This document shows, in pieces, positions 59,507-64,000 of a DNA stretch of 64,000 nucleotides (its first letter is position 1; every line of letters starts with the position of its first letter). Source of the DNA: Microbacterium sp. Gd 4-13 (GTDB taxonomy: Bacteria; Actinomycetota; Actinomycetes; Actinomycetales; Microbacteriaceae). The notes beneath the pieces are model-generated. The model worked only from the letters and a program-made list of their open reading frames with translations. It was not told the DNA's origin and made no database searches. The position numbers and the translations under genes were made by a program. The stretch is taken from positions 496,001 through 560,000 of the forward strand of contig NZ_QEIJ01000001.1 in the NCBI RefSeq assembly GCF_003095395.1, read 5' to 3'.

Positions 59507-61378
59507 GTGCGTTTCGTGTGGGCCGTGGTGGCGTTCCTCATCGCTGCCGTCATGATCGGAGCGGGCATCGCCCAGCGGACGGTCTTCGAAGGTCCTTCTA
59601 CCGAGACGCAGACGATCCAGACCGACGGCTCGGCCGCCTACACGCTCATCGACGGCGCGGTCCTCACCCGTCTCCCCGGCGCTCAGACGGTGACCGCCGA
59701 GGGCGACGGGGCGGTCTTCGCCGCCTACGGGCGCACCGCCGATCTTCGCGCGTGGCTCGCCGACACGACCTTCACCGAGGTCACCGTCGACGGCGAGGGC
59801 GCCGTGTCGAATGCGACGAGCACCCCGACACCCACCCCGACATCCACTCCGAGCCCCAGCGCGTCTGCGGGTGCGGCGGCCGACGAGGCCGCCACCGATG
59901 GCGAGTCCGCCGGTGACGACGCGGCCGCTCCGGTCGTGCGCAACCCCGCAGGATCCGACCTGTGGCTGGAAGAGTTCCAGGGCGACGGTTCGCTCACCAT
60001 GCCGCTCCAGCTTCCCGACACCATGAGCGTGCTGCTCGCCTCGGACGGAAGCGAACCCGCACCGTCGACCATCGTGCTGTCGTGGCCCGTTCTAGTGACG
60101 ACCCCCTGGGCCGGCCCGTTGATCGTGGGCGGATCGATCGTGCTCCTCGTGGGCATCTTCCTGTACGTGCTCGCGATCCGGCACTCGCGCCGGTCGCGCG
60201 GCCCGCGCAGGAAGGGCCTGCCCATGCCTGTGACCGAACCGATCGACCTCGCCGTCGAGGGTGCCGACAAGGGCGTGATCACCTCCGGTGCCCCCGCCTC
60301 GCGCAGGTCGGTGTCGTCGCGTCGACGCGCCCTCGTCGTCGTGCCTGCGGTGGCGGCGACGACCCTCCTGTTCGCCGGTTGCTCGGCCGACGCGTGGCCC
60401 GACCTCGCCAGCTCGGCCACCCCGACGCCCACCGAGACGGTGATCGTGCCCGAGGGTCAGCAGGCCCCGGCCGTCACCGAGAACCAGGCGGAGCGGATTG
60501 TCTCCGAGATGGCCGCGACGATCGCTTCGGCGGATGCCGCGGGCGACGCAGGTCTCGCCGCCACCCGTCTCGGCGGCGCGGCCCTGGCGGAGCGCCAGAC
60601 CAACTACACCCTTCGCGCCGCGATCCCCGAGCACCCCGCCCTGCCGGCGATCCCCGCGTCGCCCGTCGAGATCGTGCTGCCGCAGGCGTTCGACGGCTGG
60701 CCCCGTTCGGTGCTGACCGTGGTGGAGAACGACGCCGACACCACTGTCGCCCCGACCATCATGCTCCTGACCCAGGAAGACCCCTGGTCGGACTACAAGG
60801 CGATGTACGTGGCGAGCCTCGAAGCATCCACCGAGCTTCCCGACGTCGCCGCATCCTATGTCGGTGCATACCAGGTGCCGCCCGACTCGGGCTTCCTCTC
60901 GCTCGCGCCGGACGACCTCGCCGCCGCGTACGCCGACGTCATCAACAACGGCGAGAACAGCGAGTACTGGTCGAAGTTCGACACGCAGGGCGACCTTCTC
61001 CTCGCCGGCATCCAGGCGAACAAGGACCAGCGCACCGCCGATCTGGCGCAGACCGGCACGAACACGGCCGAGATCGCCTTCGAGTCGGTTGCCGGGTCGC
61101 AGGAACCCTTCGCCCTCGCGACGCTCGAGGGCGGCGCGATCGTGGCGGTGAATGTCAACGACAACGACACGGTGAAGCCGACCAACACCGATGCCGTCAT
61201 CAAGCTGCTCGACAACCCGGCGGTGAAGACCCTCACCGGCGTCGAGGAGTCGTCGACGGGCTTCTTCACCACCTACTCCGACCAGCTCTTCTTCTATGTC
61301 CCCGCCCAGGGCTCGAGCGAGCAGATCCGTCTGCTCGGGTATCGGTCCAGCATCCTCGAAGCAAAGGTGATCCCGTGA
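59507..61378 (+). CDS. Large membrane-anchored protein of unknown function
   Basis: A 623-residue protein. The first membrane helix is at about 4-22, a Thr-Pro repeat lies near 103-118, and a second helix is at about 204-225. Then a basic stretch leads to a third hydrophobic segment (about 275-291, VVVPAVAATTLLFAGCSADA) that looks exactly like a lipoprotein signal with lipobox LFAGC. The rest (about 330 residues) is outer, without a recognised domain. The protein therefore looks like a fusion of a membrane protein and a lipoprotein. GGGGTAGG precedes the GTG at 59507. The ybbN-like gene follows by GTGA overlap. Confidence 0.75.
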   Translation: MRFVWAVVAFLIAAVMIGAGIAQRTVFEGPSTETQTIQTDGSAAYTLIDGAVLTRLPGAQTVTAEGDGAVFAAYGRTADLRAWLADTTFTEVTVDGEGAVSNATSTPTPTPTSTPSPSASAGAAADEAATDGESAGDDAAAPVVRNPAGSDLWLEEFQGDGSLTMPLQLPDTMSVLLASDGSEPAPSTIVLSWPVLVTTPWAGPLIVGGSIVLLVGIFLYVLAIRHSRRSRGPRRKGLPMPVTEPIDLAVEGADKGVITSGAPASRRSVSSRRRALVVVPAVAATTLLFAGCSADAWPDLASSATPTPTETVIVPEGQQAPAVTENQAERIVSEMAATIASADAAGDAGLAATRLGGAALAERQTNYTLRAAIPEHPALPAIPASPVEIVLPQAFDGWPRSVLTVVENDADTTVAPTIMLLTQEDPWSDYKAMYVASLEASTELPDVAASYVGAYQVPPDSGFLSLAPDDLAAAYADVINNGENSEYWSKFDTQGDLLLAGIQANKDQRTADLAQTGTNTAEIAFESVAGSQEPFALATLEGGAIVAVNVNDNDTVKPTNTDAVIKLLDNPAVKTLTGVEESSTGFFTTYSDQLFFYVPAQGSSEQIRLLGYRSSILEAKVIP

Positions 61379-62313
61379 GCACGCCCGCACCCGGTGCCGT
61401 CATGCGCGGAGCGGTGGACCTGTCCACCCTGCGCAACCGTCCGCAGCCCCCCGCCGAGGGAGCGGCACCGCCGGCGCCGTCCGGCGACGCCGGAGCCCTC
61501 GTTCGCGACGTCACCGATCAGACGTTCGGCGAGATCCTCGAGCTCTCGCGCACCGTTCCGGTCGTCGTCGACCTGTGGGCCGAATGGTGCGGGCCGTGCA
61601 AGCAGCTCAGCCCGATCCTCGAGAAGGTCGTGATCGAGCTCGGCGGACGCGTCGTGCTGGCGAAGGTCGACGTCGACGCGAACCCGCAGCTCGCACAGGG
61701 CTTCCGTGCCCAGTCGATCCCCATGGTCGTCGCACTCGTCGCGGGACAGCCGGTGCCGATGTTCACCGGCGCGGTGCCCGAGCAGCAGGTGCGCGAGGTC
61801 TTCGCGCAGCTCCTTCAGCTGGCCGCGCAGAACGGCGTGACCGGTTCGCTGTCGGTCACGGAAGAGCCGGCGGATGCTGCCGAGCCCGAGGAGCCCGCAT
61901 TGCCGCCGCTCCACGCCGAGGCATTCGAAGCCATCGAGGCGGGCGACTACCCGCGTGCCATCGCCGCCTACGAGAAGGCTCTCGCCGAGAACCCGCGTGA
62001 CGACGACGCCCGCGCCGGGCTCGGCCAGGTGCGTCTGCTCGATCGCGTGCAGGGGCTCGACCTGCAGGCCGCTCGGGCGGCTGCCGCTGCGTCACCCTCC
62101 GACATCCAGGCGCAGTTCGCGGTGGCCGACCTCGACATCGCCGGTGGCCACGTCGAGGACGCGTTCGATCGCCTGCTCGAGCTGTTCGCGGCTCTCCCCT
62201 CCGACGACCGCGCTCCGGTGCGGGAGCGCCTGCTCGAGCTGTTCGGCCTGGTCGGCGATGCCGACCCGCGCGTCGGCGTCGCGCGCCGCCGCCTGACGTC
62301 GCTTCTCTTCTAA
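61375..62313 (+). CDS. YbbN-type thioredoxin with TPR
   Basis: A 312-residue cytoplasmic protein. A thioredoxin domain at about 40-155 has the active site WAEWCGPCKQLSPIL (Cys 72 and 75). A TPR region follows (AEAFEAIEAGDYPRAIAAYE and later FDRLLELFAALPSDDRAPVR). Such proteins act as chaperone-like thioredoxins (CnoX/YbbN) in stress. The first about 40 residues are Pro/Ala-rich. The GTG start overlaps the previous stop. A 25-bp terminator follows. Confidence 0.92.
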   Translation: MSTPAPGAVMRGAVDLSTLRNRPQPPAEGAAPPAPSGDAGALVRDVTDQTFGEILELSRTVPVVVDLWAEWCGPCKQLSPILEKVVIELGGRVVLAKVDVDANPQLAQGFRAQSIPMVVALVAGQPVPMFTGAVPEQQVREVFAQLLQLAAQNGVTGSLSVTEEPADAAEPEEPALPPLHAEAFEAIEAGDYPRAIAAYEKALAENPRDDDARAGLGQVRLLDRVQGLDLQAARAAAAASPSDIQAQFAVADLDIAGGHVEDAFDRLLELFAALPSDDRAPVRERLLELFGLVGDADPRVGVARRRLTSLLF

Positions 62314-62326
62314 ACCGGCGAGACCG

Positions 62327-62379
62327 CGTTCCACGCAACGAGACCCCGACATGATGTCGGGGTCTCGTTGCGTGGAACG
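62327..62379. terminator. Bidirectional terminator between ybbN-like gene and glgB
   Basis: A perfect 25-bp stem with a three-base loop: C62327 and 62328-62351 pair with 62355-62379 (arms begin GTTCCACGCAACG and end CGTTGCGTGGAAC). It lies between convergent genes and probably ends both transcripts. Confidence 0.9.
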
Positions 62380-62389
62380 GGTTTCGCGG

Positions 62390-64000
62390 TCAGGAGGCGG
62401 TGTGCTTCAGGAAGAGCACTCCGAGCGGGGGGAGCGTGGGGGTCGCGCGCCCGTGGTCGTCGGCGTGGACCACGCCGTAGTTTCCGACGCCCGAACCTCC
62501 GTAGACGGTGGCATCGCTGTTGAGCACCTCGGTCCATACGCCGCCCGCGGGCAGGTCGATGGCGTAGTCGTGCACCGGCTCACCCGAGAAGTTGGCGATG
62601 ACGGCGACGGTGTTCCCGTGCGAGTCTCGGCGCGAGAAGGCCGAGACGTTCGGGTTCCACGAGGGCCCCCCGAGCCGGCCGAAGGCCGCGCCGTCGTGAT
62701 CGCGCGCCCAGAGAGCCGACTCCTCGCGGTACACGCGGTTCAGCGCTGCCACGAAGTCGTGGAGCTGAGCGTGGGCGGGCTGCTCCAGCATCCACCAGTC
62801 GAGTCCTCGGCCCTCTGACCACTCGGACATCTGGCCGAACTCCTGGCCCATGAAGAGCAACTGCTTGCCCGGGTGCCCCCACATGTATGCCAGGTAGGCG
62901 CGCATGTTCGCAAGCTTCTGCCAGTGGTCTCCGGGCATGCGGCCGAAGAGGCTGCCCTTGCCGTGGACGACCTCGTCGTGGCTGATCGGCAGCACGAAGT
63001 TCTCGGTGAACGCGTAGACGAACGAGAACGACAGTTCGCCCTCGTGATGGGCGCGGTAGAGCGGGTCGCGGGAGATGTACTGGAGCGAATCGTTCATCCA
63101 CCCCATGTTCCACTTGAAGCCGAAGCCGAGCCCGCCGTGCGAGGTGGGGGCTGTGACCCCGGGGAAGCTCGTGGACTCCTCGGCGATCATCGCGATGCCG
63201 GGGTAGCGCTTGTAGGCGGTGGCGTTCACCTCCTGCAGGAACCTGATCGCCTCGAGGTTCTCGCGGCCGCCGTACTGGTTCGGAGCCCACTCGCCCTCGT
63301 TGCGCGAGTAGTCGAGGTAGAGCATCGATGCGACCGCGTCGACGCGCAGCCCGTCGACGTGGAACTCCTCGAACCAGTAGAGGGCGTTCGCGACGAGGAA
63401 GTTGCGCACCTCGCTGCGGCCGTAGTCGAAGATCAGCGTGCCCCAGTCCTTGTGCTCGCCGCGCCGAGGGTCGGGGTGCTCGTACAGGGGCTCGCCGTCG
63501 AACTGCGCGAGAGCGAAAGCATCCTTCGGGAAGTGCCCGGGAACCCAGTCCATGATCACGCCGATGCCCGCCTGGTGCAGACGATCGATGAGATACCGCA
63601 GATCGTCGGGTCCGCCGAACCGGCTCGTCGGAGCGTAGTACCCGGTCACCTGGTACCCCCACGATCCGCCGAACGGGTGCTCGGCCAGGGGCATGAACTC
63701 GACGTGGGTGAACCCCTGCTGGGTCACGTACTCCACCAGGGGGTCGGCCGCGTCGCGATAGCCGAGGCCGGGCCGCCACGAGCCGAGGTGCACCTCGTAG
63801 ATCGACATGGGCTGATCGGTCACCGGCGCCGAGGACCGTTGGGCAATCCAGGTGTCGTCGGTCCAGGTGTAGTCGGAGGAGGTGACCACGGATGCGGTGG
63901 CCGGGGGAACTTCGGCAAGACGGGCCATCGGATCGGCCTTCTCGATCCAGTTGCTCGCCCGCGTGAGGATCTCGAACTTGTAGCGGGCGCCGACACCGAT
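62390..64000 (-). CDS. glgB: 1,4-alpha-glucan branching enzyme (5' end beyond window)
   Basis: Glycogen branching enzyme; 536 C-terminal residues are visible, beginning within the region [20 protein letters not shown]. The GH13 catalytic barrel shows [36 protein letters not shown], the nucleophile Asp in [17 protein letters not shown], the acid Glu in [11 protein letters not shown], and [22 protein letters not shown]-terminal beta domain ends [10 protein letters not shown]. The start codon and N-terminal CBM48 domain are outside the window. It is convergent with the ybbN-like gene. Confidence 0.95.
   Translation of the reverse strand: MGVGARYKFEILTRASNWIEKADPMARLAEVPPATASVVTSSDYTWTDDTWIAQRSSAPVTDQPMSIYEVHLGSWRPGLGYRDAADPLVEYVTQQGFTHVEFMPLAEHPFGGSWGYQVTGYYAPTSRFGGPDDLRYLIDRLHQAGIGVIMDWVPGHFPKDAFALAQFDGEPLYEHPDPRRGEHKDWGTLIFDYGRSEVRNFLVANALYWFEEFHVDGLRVDAVASMLYLDYSRNEGEWAPNQYGGRENLEAIRFLQEVNATAYKRYPGIAMIAEESTSFPGVTAPTSHGGLGFGFKWNMGWMNDSLQYISRDPLYRAHHEGELSFSFVYAFTENFVLPISHDEVVHGKGSLFGRMPGDHWQKLANMRAYLAYMWGHPGKQLLFMGQEFGQMSEWSEGRGLDWWMLEQPAHAQLHDFVAALNRVYREESALWARDHDGAAFGRLGGPSWNPNVSAFSRRDSHGNTVAVIANFSGEPVHDYAIDLPAGGVWTEVLNSDATVYGGSGVGNYGVVHADDHGRATPTLPPLGVLFLKHTAS

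Noticed and set aside
1-64000. CRISPR arrays, toxin-antitoxin modules, biosynthetic gene clusters, insertion sequences
   Set aside because: No regularly spaced repeats, no complete TA pair, no polyketide/NRPS or RiPP set, and no transposase was seen. The only defence-like gene is the frameshifted AbiEi/DUF559 gene.

Overview
The window is a piece of a high-GC actinobacterial chromosome, most likely from the family Microbacteriaceae and close to Microbacterium. I base this on the roughly 70% GC composition, the frequent GTG starts, actinobacterial family signatures (DUF3515, DUF2469, DUF3060, DivIVA-domain and AI-2E proteins, an RskA-like anti-sigma factor, a class F-like sortase), and the gene order rpsP-khpA-rimM-trmD, rplS-lepB-rnhB-DUF2469-yraN-comM-dprA-xerC and rpsB-tsf-pyrH-frr-cdsA. 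The species is an inference. I see no prophage, CRISPR array, insertion sequence or rRNA gene.

Layout. 1-12,000: accessory and stress genes. These are a class F sortase and CHRD protein divergent from an ECF sigma/anti-sigma pair, a metallo-beta-lactamase-fold hydrolase, tRNA-Glu with a strong terminator, several tiny acidic proteins, RidA, a second ECF sigma factor with a DUF4349 membrane protein, TerC, a metY plus flavin monooxygenase pair, and a GlsB-type membrane protein. 12,200-14,450: leuCD behind a leucine-rich leader peptide. 14,500-18,750: an envelope cluster, murA, acyltransferase, gpsA, ddl. 18,800-27,800: DUF3515, thiL, rsmD, recG, coaD, yceD-rpmF-rnc-mutM and a two-domain GNAT transcription unit with two small ORFs upstream.

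28,000-37,400: smc, ftsY, DUF2004, the lipB-lipA operon opposite an unusual TetR-VOC fusion regulator, and ffh. 37,400-38,520: a frameshifted AbiEi/DUF559-type gene between two 65-bp palindromic repeats. 38,550-51,080: a YbdK-type ligase, the rpsP-trmD operon, map, rplS, lepB-rnhB, DUF2469, yraN-comM-dprA, xerC, a DUF3060 lipoprotein and an M23-like protein. 51,200-56,450: rpsB-tsf-pyrH-frr-cdsA and a DivIVA-domain gene. 56,480-64,000: a lytic transglycosylase-like protein, an alpha/beta hydrolase, an AI-2E family transporter, a large membrane protein of unknown function, a YbbN-type thioredoxin and the 3' two thirds of glgB.

Most of the core is translation (ribosomal proteins, EF-Ts, RRF, tRNA and rRNA methylases, SRP parts), envelope synthesis and DNA maintenance. 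The parts most worth a second look are regulatory. They are the leucine leader whose own GTG sits 6 nt after its -10 box; a recurring architecture in which a -10-like hexamer is followed by exactly 6 nt and the start codon (about ten genes), suggesting many leaderless mRNAs; structured leaders before rplS, rpsB, tsf and rpsP; a dyad covering the lipB -10 next to the TetR-VOC gene; and the repeat-bounded nuclease-like pseudogene.
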